A DNA stretch of 38,851 nt from NCBI RefSeq assembly GCF_018063565.1, contig NZ_JAGPBB010000033.1, positions 1 through 38,851 of the forward strand, given 5' to 3'. The translations under genes and the position numbers were made by a program. This stretch comes from Rhodoferax sp. Lineage in GTDB: Bacteria > Pseudomonadota > Gammaproteobacteria > Burkholderiales > Burkholderiaceae_C. Position 1 is the stretch's first letter, and the number at the start of each line of letters is the position of its first letter. Under the pieces are notes generated by a model. It saw only the letters and a program-made list of their open reading frames with translations, ran no database searches and was not told the origin of the DNA. This document shows, in pieces, positions 33,002 through 38,851 of the stretch.

Positions 33002-33937
33002 ATGATTTCCCTGTTGCCCACCCGGTACCTGACACCGCAGCACTTGCTCAAGGTGTCGATCGGCGTGGCGGCGACGACCATCACCCTCAAGACCCTGGCT
33101 TGGTACGTCACCGGCTCAGTCGGCTTGCTGTCAGATGCGATGGAATCGTTCGTGAACCTTGCCAGCGCCATCTTCGCCTTGATGATGGTGACCATCGCGC
33201 AACGCCCCGCGGATCAGGAGCACCCCTATGGCCACAACAAGGCCGAGTATTTTTCGTCGGGTTTCGAAGGGATATTGATCGTTGGCGTATCGATCGGCAT
33301 CATCTGGGCTGCCGTTTCGCGACTGCTGCAGCCGCAGCCGCTGCAAGAGCTGGGCTGGGGGCTGGCCCTGTCCGTGTTAAGTTCTGCGCTGAATGGTTTG
33401 CTGGCCTGGGTGATGTTTGGCGTTGCCAAAAGACACCGGTCCATCGCGGTGGAGGCTGATGCCCGCCATTTGGTGACCGATGTCTGGACCTCGGTGGGCG
33501 TGGTGCTGGGGCTTACCGGCATGGCCCTGACCGGCTGGCTGTGGCTGGATGCGCTTGCCGCCATTGGCGTGGCGCTGAATATTCTGTGGGAAGGCGGCCA
33601 CCTGATGTGGCGCTCATCGCAGGGTTTGATGGATCAGGCGGTTGAACCCGATGTGCAGCGCGATATTGACATGGTGTTGGCCAGTTTTGATCAGCCAACC
33701 ATTCGCTTTGACCATGTCATCACCCGTCGCTCAGGGCAACGCCGCTTTGTTGACCTTCACATGCACATGCCGGCCAACTGGACGCTGGGGCAAGCCGCCC
33801 AGGTCAGGGGTAACGTCGAGCAGGCCTTGATGCGGGCGGTGCCGGGTCTACGTGCCACGATCCAGCTGCTGCCCAGCGATGTGGAGGCGAACCAGGACGA
33901 AACTGCCGAACCGCCAGCGACCGCTACCAACTCATGA
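33002..33937 (+). CDS. Cation diffusion facilitator (divalent metal efflux)
   Basis: 311 residues, six transmembrane helices and a cytoplasmic C-terminal domain of the CDF family. Family marks: GLLSDAMESFVNL on helix 2, RPADQEHPYGHNKAEYFSSGFEG after helix 2, and DARHLVTDVWTSVGV on helix 5, with His156 and Asp160 as metal ligands. On helix 2 Asp45 is kept, but the second ligand position is Ser49, not the Asp of E. coli FieF, so specificity may differ; iron, zinc and manganese are all open. The C-terminal domain has VDLHMHMPANWTLGQA. It is 36 bases after the octaheme gene, possibly in the same transcript, and a palindromic repeat follows directly. Confidence 0.92.
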   Translation: MISLLPTRYLTPQHLLKVSIGVAATTITLKTLAWYVTGSVGLLSDAMESFVNLASAIFALMMVTIAQRPADQEHPYGHNKAEYFSSGFEGILIVGVSIGIIWAAVSRLLQPQPLQELGWGLALSVLSSALNGLLAWVMFGVAKRHRSIAVEADARHLVTDVWTSVGVVLGLTGMALTGWLWLDALAAIGVALNILWEGGHLMWRSSQGLMDQAVEPDVQRDIDMVLASFDQPTIRFDHVITRRSGQRRFVDLHMHMPANWTLGQAAQVRGNVEQALMRAVPGLRATIQLLPSDVEANQDETAEPPATATNS

Positions 33938-33971
33938 AACCGTTCGCCCTGAACCTGGTCGAAGGGCTTTT
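33938..33971 (+). repeat. Palindromic repeat of the GTTCGCCCTGAGC..TCGAAGGGC type, probable terminator
   Basis: The 34 bases after the CDF stop read AACCGTTCGCCCTGAACC, then TGGTCGAAGGGCTTTT. TTCGCCC and GGGC/CGAA make a short stem, with GCCC pairing GGGC, and it ends in TTTT. The sequence matches a REP-like motif I remember from many proteobacterial intergenic regions; that recollection is unchecked. It can act as the terminator for the upstream transcript and sits between convergent genes. Confidence 0.55.
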
Positions 33972-34020
33972 CATCGCACCGCCGCTTTGACAAGATCAGC
34001 ACGAAACGGTGTATTTCACA

Positions 34021-35172
34021 TTAAGTACCAGCCCGAGCCCAATCCAGTAACGGCTGCAGCACGCTGGCACCGAGCCGCTTGGAGCGTTCGCCGTTCCAGC
34101 CGACCTGCGGATCGGGCAGATTGGCGTTGTCCTTGAACGGCATCTCAATGGTAAAAGCCAGGCAGGCAAACTGCTGGCCGACCCAGTTGGTGGCCAGCGT
34201 CATATTGACCGCACCATTTTTTCCGCGCGGGTAACCATAGGTCGTCTGGAAGTCCGGACTGGCAGCCAGCCAGCTGGTTTTGAACGCTTCTTGCAGCGCC
34301 TGAATGCGCGGGTTGAAGCCGGGGGTTTCTTCGGTGCCGGCGACAAAGTTGTAGGGCAAGCCTTCGTCGCCGTGCACGTCCAGAAACAGGTCCACCCCGG
34401 CTTCGAGCATTTTCTTGCGCACCCAGAACACCTCGGGCGACCGGGCCAGAATGGGTGTGGCCCACTCGCGGTTCAGGTTGGCTCCCGCCGCGTTGGTGCG
34501 CAGGTTGCCACGCACCGCGCCATCAGGGTTCATGTTGGGCACCACATAAAACTGGCATTTGTCGAGCAGCACGCGCGACACCGGGTCGGCATCGTCGAGC
34601 AGGCGCTCCAGAAAACCCTCGGCAAACCATTCGGCCATCGACTCGCCGGGATGCTGACGGGCAATCAGCCAGACCTTTTTTTTCTCCGGCAACAGTGTGG
34701 CACTTTGCGCATCGGTGACGTGCAGCAGGCTCATATCGCGCCCGTCAAGCGTGCTGCCCAGGTGTTCCAGCGCACCATGTGGTGAGCTGGCGGCCGAACC
34801 CAGCAAATCCAGATGACGCTCGTATGAATACGGCTCAAAGTAAGCCAGATAAACACAGTTGCTTTGCGGCGTAAAGGCCACGCGCATCACCTGGCCGTCA
34901 AAGTCGGTGCTCAGGCGAAACCAGTTCTGGTGGTCGTAGCTGCACGCCATGCGGTAACCCTCCCAGCCCTTGGGGTAGGTGCACTGCCCGGCGTTCATGA
35001 AGTTCAGACACACCGGCTCGCCTGCGGCGCAGTGCAGGCAAAAGCAAAACCATTGGGCAAATTCGCTGGCGTTGTCGGGGCGGATATTGAGCTGGATGTT
35101 TAGCGGGTCAGTCAGGCTCTGCACCTGAATGGCACCGGCATCGAACTGACTGGAAATATGAAGTGTGGGCAT
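34021..35172 (-). CDS. M14-family cytosolic-type zinc carboxypeptidase
   Basis: 383 residues without a signal peptide. An N-terminal beta domain (~1-135), as in cytosolic carboxypeptidases, has FCLHCAAGEPVCLNF and WEGYRMACSYD with FRLSTDFDGQVM. The M14 core has the zinc ligands in RQHPGESMAEWF (His and Glu) and DVHGDEGLP (His), the substrate-binding VVPNMNPDGAVRGNLRTN with NLNREW, and the general base Glu in AFTIEMPFKD. This matches the CCP/AGTPBP1-like subfamily, whose eukaryotic members remove glutamate from protein tails; bacterial substrates are unknown. Its ribosome binding site is weak. It is convergent with the CDF gene and divergent from the toxin-antitoxin remnant. Confidence 0.9.
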   Translation of the reverse strand: MPTLHISSQFDAGAIQVQSLTDPLNIQLNIRPDNASEFAQWFCFCLHCAAGEPVCLNFMNAGQCTYPKGWEGYRMACSYDHQNWFRLSTDFDGQVMRVAFTPQSNCVYLAYFEPYSYERHLDLLGSAASSPHGALEHLGSTLDGRDMSLLHVTDAQSATLLPEKKKVWLIARQHPGESMAEWFAEGFLERLLDDADPVSRVLLDKCQFYVVPNMNPDGAVRGNLRTNAAGANLNREWATPILARSPEVFWVRKKMLEAGVDLFLDVHGDEGLPYNFVAGTEETPGFNPRIQALQEAFKTSWLAASPDFQTTYGYPRGKNGAVNMTLATNWVGQQFACLAFTIEMPFKDNANLPDPQVGWNGERSKRLGASVLQPLLDWARAGT

Positions 35173-35228
35173 GGGCTTGTTCCAGGAAGATGACTGATTC
35201 TAAGAGCTACGCCAGTATTTACATGATA

Positions 35229-35282
35229 AATTGGTCTCCAGCCTTTTCTACATATGCGATGACAGCTATGAATTTTGTGATG
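35229..35282 (-). repeat. Intergenic hairpin repeat (copy 3, inverted)
   Basis: Read on the minus strand it gives ATCACAAAATTCATAGCTG, then TCATCGCATATGTAGAAAAGGCTGGAGACCAATTT. This corresponds to copies 1 and 2 in layout (GCTAT..ATAGCTG..CGC..GGAG.CCAATTT) but is more diverged and its stem is largely lost. It lies in the 190-base gap between the carboxypeptidase and antitoxin genes, next to the toxin-antitoxin deletion. Confidence 0.45.
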
Positions 35283-35362
35283 ATTTATCGCTGGCAGAGT
35301 GCGCCACGCATGTTGGTGAACCCGTGTGCACTGCGACGCATAGTGCACACCAGTTTCAGCCC

Positions 35363-35572
35363 ATGCTACGCAACATCACCCTGACCGCAGACGATCAGCT
35401 CATTGGCCAAGCGCGAAAGAAAGCCACGGCGGCACTCAGCACGCTGAATGTGGACCTTCGCAAATGGCTGGCAAGCTGTGCCGGTTCACACAACGACGCT
35501 GCCGTGTTGCGCTTTCGGGCCGTCATGCAACAACTTGGGCAGGTGGATGCCGGGCGAACATTTACCAGGTGA
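35363..35572 (+). CDS. Antitoxin-like protein, partner of a deleted PIN toxin
   Basis: 69 residues from ATG 35363 (MLRNITLTADDQ). The frame is open upstream to 35231, but that part runs through the intergenic repeat. The N-terminal beta-strand and ribbon-helix-helix-like pattern RNITLTADDQLIGQARKKA resembles VapB-type antitoxins that bind operator DNA, followed by a toxin-binding C-terminus with MQQLGQVDAGRTFTR. In relatives I remember, the protein continues beyond this with an EEMN-type tail; here a stop follows at once because the gene is joined to the toxin remnant in a different frame. DNA binding could persist, while toxin neutralisation may be lost and is not needed. Confidence 0.7.
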   Translation: MLRNITLTADDQLIGQARKKATAALSTLNVDLRKWLASCAGSHNDAAVLRFRAVMQQLGQVDAGRTFTR

Positions 35573-35826
35573 TTCAGGAATTTGCCAACGTGGCCACGCG
35601 CAAATTTGCCAAGCGTCTCACCGCTGACGAATGCCAACCGTTCATCGACGCGGCCTTGGCCTTGCAGACCAGCACTGGCTATGGCCTTTATGACTGCCTG
35701 ATCCTGTCCAGTGCACTGCAGAGTGGTGCCACCGTGGCCTTCAGTGATGACCTGCAACACAAGCAACGGATTGACGGCACCCTGCGCATCGTGAATCCGT
35801 TTTTAAATCTGGCAATGCAGGATTGA
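35557..35826 (+). pseudogene. C-terminal remnant of a VapC-like PIN-domain toxin
   Basis: Read from AAC 35557 the frame gives NIYQVIQEFANVATRKFAKR, then LTADECQPFID, LALQTSTGYGLYDCLILSSA and ATVAFSDDLQHKQ with a TLRIVNPF end. These match the second half of PIN toxins that pair with antitoxins of the preceding type, including the Glu (QEF) and the second Asp (YDCLI). The first strand with the essential DTN Asp is missing, and about 15-20 residues between CQPFID and LALQ also seem lost. No start codon or ribosome binding site serves this piece. It overlaps the antitoxin by 16 bases in another frame. It ends 5 bases before the stop of the convergent PLP-enzyme gene. Confidence 0.75.
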
Positions 35827-35831
35827 GCTGG

Positions 35832-37292
35832 TCAACCGGCCAGCACTTCGGCGTTGAAGTCTTCAATCATCTTGTCAAGATCGGCGCACTGGGTGCGCAA
35901 GCAGCCCCAGTAATTGCGGTGGTCATCCCACTGGGCACGCAATTCTTCGACCGTTTTTCCAAGTTGCTCGACCCACGAGAAATACTTGAGCTGATGCACA
36001 CGCCGCTTGTCAACGTGTGACAGCTCCATCACGTAATCCAGCGAGATTCCTGACAGCCGGTCGTAGTCACGGTCAGCCTGGCGCTGGTCGTAAACACCCC
36101 GCTCGGCGGTGAGTTCGGTCAGGCGGCTCTGGTACATCGCCATCGAATCGGTGAACACGGTGAACACCACATCGTTCTCGCCCAGCTCATAGTACTTGGC
36201 GAACTTGATGGCACCAATCATGTTGCCGATGCTCGAAATCCCCATCCATTCCAGTTTGTCGAGGACCTCTTGGCTGACCCCGTTTTCAGCCAGTAATTTT
36301 TGACCGGCGGGCTCGTTGAACAGCCGGATGAAACGGATCGGCAGCTCGTCATCGACACCGATGGCTGTGTCGGTGTCGCGCAGGTTGTGAATCCAGGGAA
36401 TATGCTTGTCGCCGATGCCCTCGATGCGGTGGTCACCAAAGCCGTTCTCCAGAATGGTCGGGCATTGAAGGGCTTCGGCCACACCAACTTTTGCGCCAGC
36501 AAAGTTGTCGCGCAGGTAAGAGCCCGCCGCCATGGTGCCAGCTGAGCCCGACGAAAGCACCGCGCCGGCCACCACATCGCCGGGGCGGGCGATCTGTTTG
36601 AACACTTCGGCCATTGCCGGGCCGGTCACGTTGTAGTGCCACAGAGAGTTGGGCAACTGGTCAAACTGGTTGAAGATGATGGCCTCGGGGCGGGTGCGCT
36701 CCAGCTCGATGCACTTGTCAAAAATTTCCTTCACGTTGGATTCGCAGCCCGGCGTGGCGATGACTTCTTCGGCCATCGTGCGCAGCCAGTCAAAGCGCTC
36801 CTGCGACATCCCCGCCGGCAGAATGGCGACCGAGGGGCATGTCAACAGCCGGGAAATGTAGGCCCCGCCGCGACAATAGTTGCCGGTGCTGGGCCAAACC
36901 GCTTTCTGGGTTGTTGGGTCGAAACGGCCGGTGACCAGTTCGGGCAGCAGGCACGAAATGGCCGGGCCGACTTTGTGCGCGCCGGTCGGGAACCACTTGC
37001 CAACGATGCCGACAATGCGCGCCTTGGTGCCGGTGATGGTACGCGGCAGTTCGATGAAATTGACACCGCCGAAATTACCACCCTTGTCAGTCGGTTCGTT
37101 GTGCCAGTTGATGCGAAACAGGTTGCGCACATGCACATCCCACAGGCCGATGCTCGCCAGCTCTTGTTTGATGGCATCGGGAATCAGCGCCGGGTCGCGC
37201 ATTTGTGCATAGGTGGGCAGCAAGATGCCATTCTCGCGGCAACGCTGGATGTTCTTTTTGCGTTGGACGGGGTTGATGTTCAGGTCGATCAT
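35832..37292 (-). CDS. TrpB-fold PLP-dependent enzyme of unknown reaction
   Basis: 486 residues, fold type II PLP enzyme. The Schiff-base lysine is Lys107 in WFPTGAHKVGPA, very close to the TGAHK of tryptophan synthase beta. The phosphate-binding loop is SSGSAGTMAAGSYL. It is longer than TrpB (~400) and differs elsewhere: KAVWPSTGNYCRGGAYIS replaces the typical substrate loop, and a helical C-terminal part (~390-486) has YDQRQADRDYDRLSGISLDYVMELSHVDKRRV. No TrpA partner is near. GGAG lies 7 bases before the ATG. It is 19 bases downstream of the threonine-synthase-like gene, on the same strand, and they probably share an mRNA. A beta-elimination or replacement on an amino acid is likely; the substrate is unknown. 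Confidence 0.85.
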   Translation of the reverse strand: MIDLNINPVQRKKNIQRCRENGILLPTYAQMRDPALIPDAIKQELASIGLWDVHVRNLFRINWHNEPTDKGGNFGGVNFIELPRTITGTKARIVGIVGKWFPTGAHKVGPAISCLLPELVTGRFDPTTQKAVWPSTGNYCRGGAYISRLLTCPSVAILPAGMSQERFDWLRTMAEEVIATPGCESNVKEIFDKCIELERTRPEAIIFNQFDQLPNSLWHYNVTGPAMAEVFKQIARPGDVVAGAVLSSGSAGTMAAGSYLRDNFAGAKVGVAEALQCPTILENGFGDHRIEGIGDKHIPWIHNLRDTDTAIGVDDELPIRFIRLFNEPAGQKLLAENGVSQEVLDKLEWMGISSIGNMIGAIKFAKYYELGENDVVFTVFTDSMAMYQSRLTELTAERGVYDQRQADRDYDRLSGISLDYVMELSHVDKRRVHQLKYFSWVEQLGKTVEELRAQWDDHRNYWGCLRTQCADLDKMIEDFNAEVLAG

Positions 37293-37311
37293 GGTGTTTC
37301 TCCGTTATGTT

Positions 37312-38478
37312 TCAAAGGGTCAATCCGAGGCCTTGTGCGGCCGCCTTGATGTCTTTCAGGCCGTTTCCGGTAATCAGCAACAGGCAACTTTCCTCGCGCG
37401 CCAAGCTGGCCTGAACCTTGATCCAGCCGGCAAACGCCGTGCAGGAGGATGGTTCGGCAAACAGCCCGGAGCCGCTGGCAAGCGTCTTCTGGGCAGCAAG
37501 AATTTCATCGTCAGAAACGACGACGGCTTTGCCGCCATGTTTCTTCAGTTTGGACAAGGCATGCAAGCCGTTGCGCGGTACATCCACGGCGATCGAGTCG
37601 GCCAGGGTTTGTGATGAACGGGGCGGGCCGAAGGGGTCGCCTTCGGCGTGTGGTGTCGTCAAGGCACGTGCGATGGCGCTTGAGCCCTGCGCCTGGCAAG
37701 CCCAGATCGTGGGTATTTTGGTGATGCGGCCAAGTTCAAGCAGGTTCTCGAAGCCCCGATAGACCCCAGCAATGATCACGCCGTCACCGACCGGAACAAA
37801 AACATGGTCTGGTGCGCTGGCCCCCGCCCGTGCCAGATCGTCGATGATTTCGAAGGAAACCGTTTTCTTCCCTTCAATGGTCAAGGGGTTATAGGCGGTG
37901 TTGCGCGACAGGGCGCCGGTGCGATCGGAATATTCGCGCGACAAGTCAAACGCCTGATCGTAGTTGCCATCGACCGACACCAGTTCGGCCCCGTACTGCA
38001 GCACCTGGATGCGCTTGGCAATGGGTGCATTTGCCGGCAGAAAGACCTTGATGTTCAGGCCGGCAGCGGCACCGACCGCCGCCATGCTCGATGCGGCGTT
38101 GCCGGTGGATGCCAGCACGATTTCCTGAACGCCGTGCTGGCATGCAAACGCTGCCACCAGCCACGAAGCGCGGTCCTTGAACGAACCCGACGGGTTGCAG
38201 GTATCGTCTTTGATCCACAAATGGGGGGCATCATATTGCTCGCGCAAGCGCTGCGGCGCCCACAAGGGCGTGTTGCCAACCGGAATCGGGGGGAACCACT
38301 GCGGCTCTACTGGCAGCGGAATGATGCCTGGATCTGGCTCGCCCTCCCAGGCCAGCTCCAACACACCTTCAAGCGGTCGATCAGCTTGCTGCTTCTTGGC
38401 GCAAACATCGCATAGATAGCGGCCCGGCACCAGGTCGTAGCGCGCGCCACATTGATCACAACGGCAAAACCACTTCAT
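37312..38478 (-). CDS. Threonine-synthase-like PLP enzyme with N-terminal zinc ribbon
   Basis: 388 residues. The N-terminal CXXC pairs (Cys7/Cys10 and Cys23/Cys26, in RCDQCG and LCDVC) form a zinc ribbon like that of some threonine synthases. The PLP core has Lys101 in NPSGSFKDRAS, the phosphate loop STGNAASSMAAVGAAAG and the C-terminal Ser/Asn region LLITGNGLKDI. This is the archaeal/plant-like threonine synthase fold, but the context argues against threonine biosynthesis: the neighbours are an M20 amidohydrolase and another PLP enzyme, not hom or thrB. I therefore do not call it thrC. A catabolic ammonia-lyase or beta-replacement role on an amino acid is equally possible. Confidence 0.85.
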   Translation of the reverse strand: MKWFCRCDQCGARYDLVPGRYLCDVCAKKQQADRPLEGVLELAWEGEPDPGIIPLPVEPQWFPPIPVGNTPLWAPQRLREQYDAPHLWIKDDTCNPSGSFKDRASWLVAAFACQHGVQEIVLASTGNAASSMAAVGAAAGLNIKVFLPANAPIAKRIQVLQYGAELVSVDGNYDQAFDLSREYSDRTGALSRNTAYNPLTIEGKKTVSFEIIDDLARAGASAPDHVFVPVGDGVIIAGVYRGFENLLELGRITKIPTIWACQAQGSSAIARALTTPHAEGDPFGPPRSSQTLADSIAVDVPRNGLHALSKLKKHGGKAVVVSDDEILAAQKTLASGSGLFAEPSSCTAFAGWIKVQASLAREESCLLLITGNGLKDIKAAAQGLGLTL

Positions 38479-38558
38479 GTTCAGTCCTTTCTGTCAGTCG
38501 CTCAGGTGGCGCGACAGTGCGTCACTGAGCTGGGCATTACTCAAGCGGGCAGAGCCTT

Positions 38559-38851
38559 TCACGAAGCCAGGCGCAGCAGGGTATGCAGCAGCACGTTGGC
38601 ACCGGCCTCCAGGTCCGCCGGGCTGGTGAATTCCTTCATGTTGTGGCTGATACCACCGGCACTCGGTACAAAGATCATCGCGGTCGGGCAGACGCGGGCC
38701 AGCATCTGGGCGTCGTGGCCGGCGCCGCTGGGCATGCGTTTCACACGCAATCCGAGACGCTTGGCGGTGGCTTCGACCAGCGAGATGCTGTCCGGATCAA
38801 AGTCCACCGGTTCAAAGCGCGCCAACTGGCGGCTCGACAGTGTCACGCCTT
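38559..38851 (-). CDS. M20-family amidohydrolase (carbamoylase/allantoate amidohydrolase-like), C-terminal part
   Basis: The frame runs off the right edge; the GTG at 38846 is internal. About 97 C-terminal residues are visible. Characteristic stretches are KRMPSGAGHDAQMLARVCPTAM-type sequence (SGAGHDAQ with a metal-binding His) and FVPSAGGISHNMKEFTSPADLEAGANVLL, which match Zn-dependent N-carbamoyl-L-amino acid hydrolases and related allantoate or ureidoglycolate hydrolases. These proteins hydrolyse a carbamoyl or ureido group. It is upstream of the threonine-synthase-like gene by 80 bases and on the same strand, so the three genes probably form one catabolic operon. The N-terminal catalytic half is outside the window. 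Confidence 0.85.
   Translation of the reverse strand, partial: GVTLSSRQLARFEPVDFDPDSISLVEATAKRLGLRVKRMPSGAGHDAQMLARVCPTAMIFVPSAGGISHNMKEFTSPADLEAGANVLLHTLLRLAS

Noticed and set aside
35832-37292. Naming this gene trpB
   Set aside because: The TGAHK lysine motif is shared, but length, substrate loop and C-terminal region differ and no trpA is adjacent.
37312-38478. Naming this gene thrC
   Set aside because: The fold fits threonine synthase, but there are no threonine-pathway neighbours and it sits with an amidohydrolase and another PLP enzyme, so the reaction is left open.

Overview
The window is GC-rich, densely coded DNA with short intergenic gaps. It looks like the chromosome of a betaproteobacterium in the Comamonadaceae, in the Rhodoferax/Polaromonas/Albidiferax range. 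The grounds are the gene content (class I phaC, lptA-lptB-rpoN, amn, a complete opp operon, an M14 cytosolic-type carboxypeptidase), the protein sequences, and three diverged copies of an intergenic hairpin repeat that I remember from that family. The genus is an inference. I see no tRNA, rRNA, insertion sequence, prophage or CRISPR array.

Layout. 1-855: the 3' part of a secreted or surface protein with a long Thr-Pro linker, closed by a strong terminator. 963-4355: a membrane hybrid histidine kinase, a NarL-type response regulator overlapping it by 4 bases, and a LysR regulator. 4365-12422: a co-directional housekeeping block of argS, a SPOR-domain protein, dsbA, lptA, lptB, rpoN, an rRNA guanine-N2 methyltransferase and an orphan PIN protein, with several stop/start overlaps. 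12688-14436 (minus): phaC. 14873-21103: a large SARP/BTAD-AAA-TPR regulator followed in the same direction by four genes for small or secreted proteins, ending with a CsgG-like/peptidoglycan-binding/DUF4384 lipoprotein. 21148-24281: amn and gshA, divergent. 24526-30138: oppABCDF, with a terminator-like hairpin after oppA and a strong terminator after oppF. 30390-33937: a membrane-anchored flavin/[2Fe-2S] reductase, a predicted diheme b-type membrane protein, an octaheme c-type cytochrome and a cation diffusion facilitator. 34021-35172 (minus): M14 carboxypeptidase. 35363-35826: an antitoxin gene joined by deletion to the remains of its PIN toxin. 35832-38851 (minus): an M20-type amidohydrolase (partial), a threonine-synthase-like enzyme and a TrpB-fold enzyme.

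How the parts work together. The opp genes form a complete peptide importer. lptA and lptB supply the periplasmic bridge and the ATPase for LPS transport. The three-gene redox block reads as one electron chain: NAD(P)H to FAD to [2Fe-2S] on the cytoplasmic face, then b hemes across the membrane, then a periplasmic octaheme protein. The BTAD regulator and its downstream secreted proteins look like an envelope module with no function I can name. The best candidates for undescribed biology are the octaheme redox module, the BTAD-regulated secreted-protein cluster and the tandem PLP-enzyme/amidohydrolase cluster. The clearest evolutionary event is the collapsed toxin-antitoxin pair.
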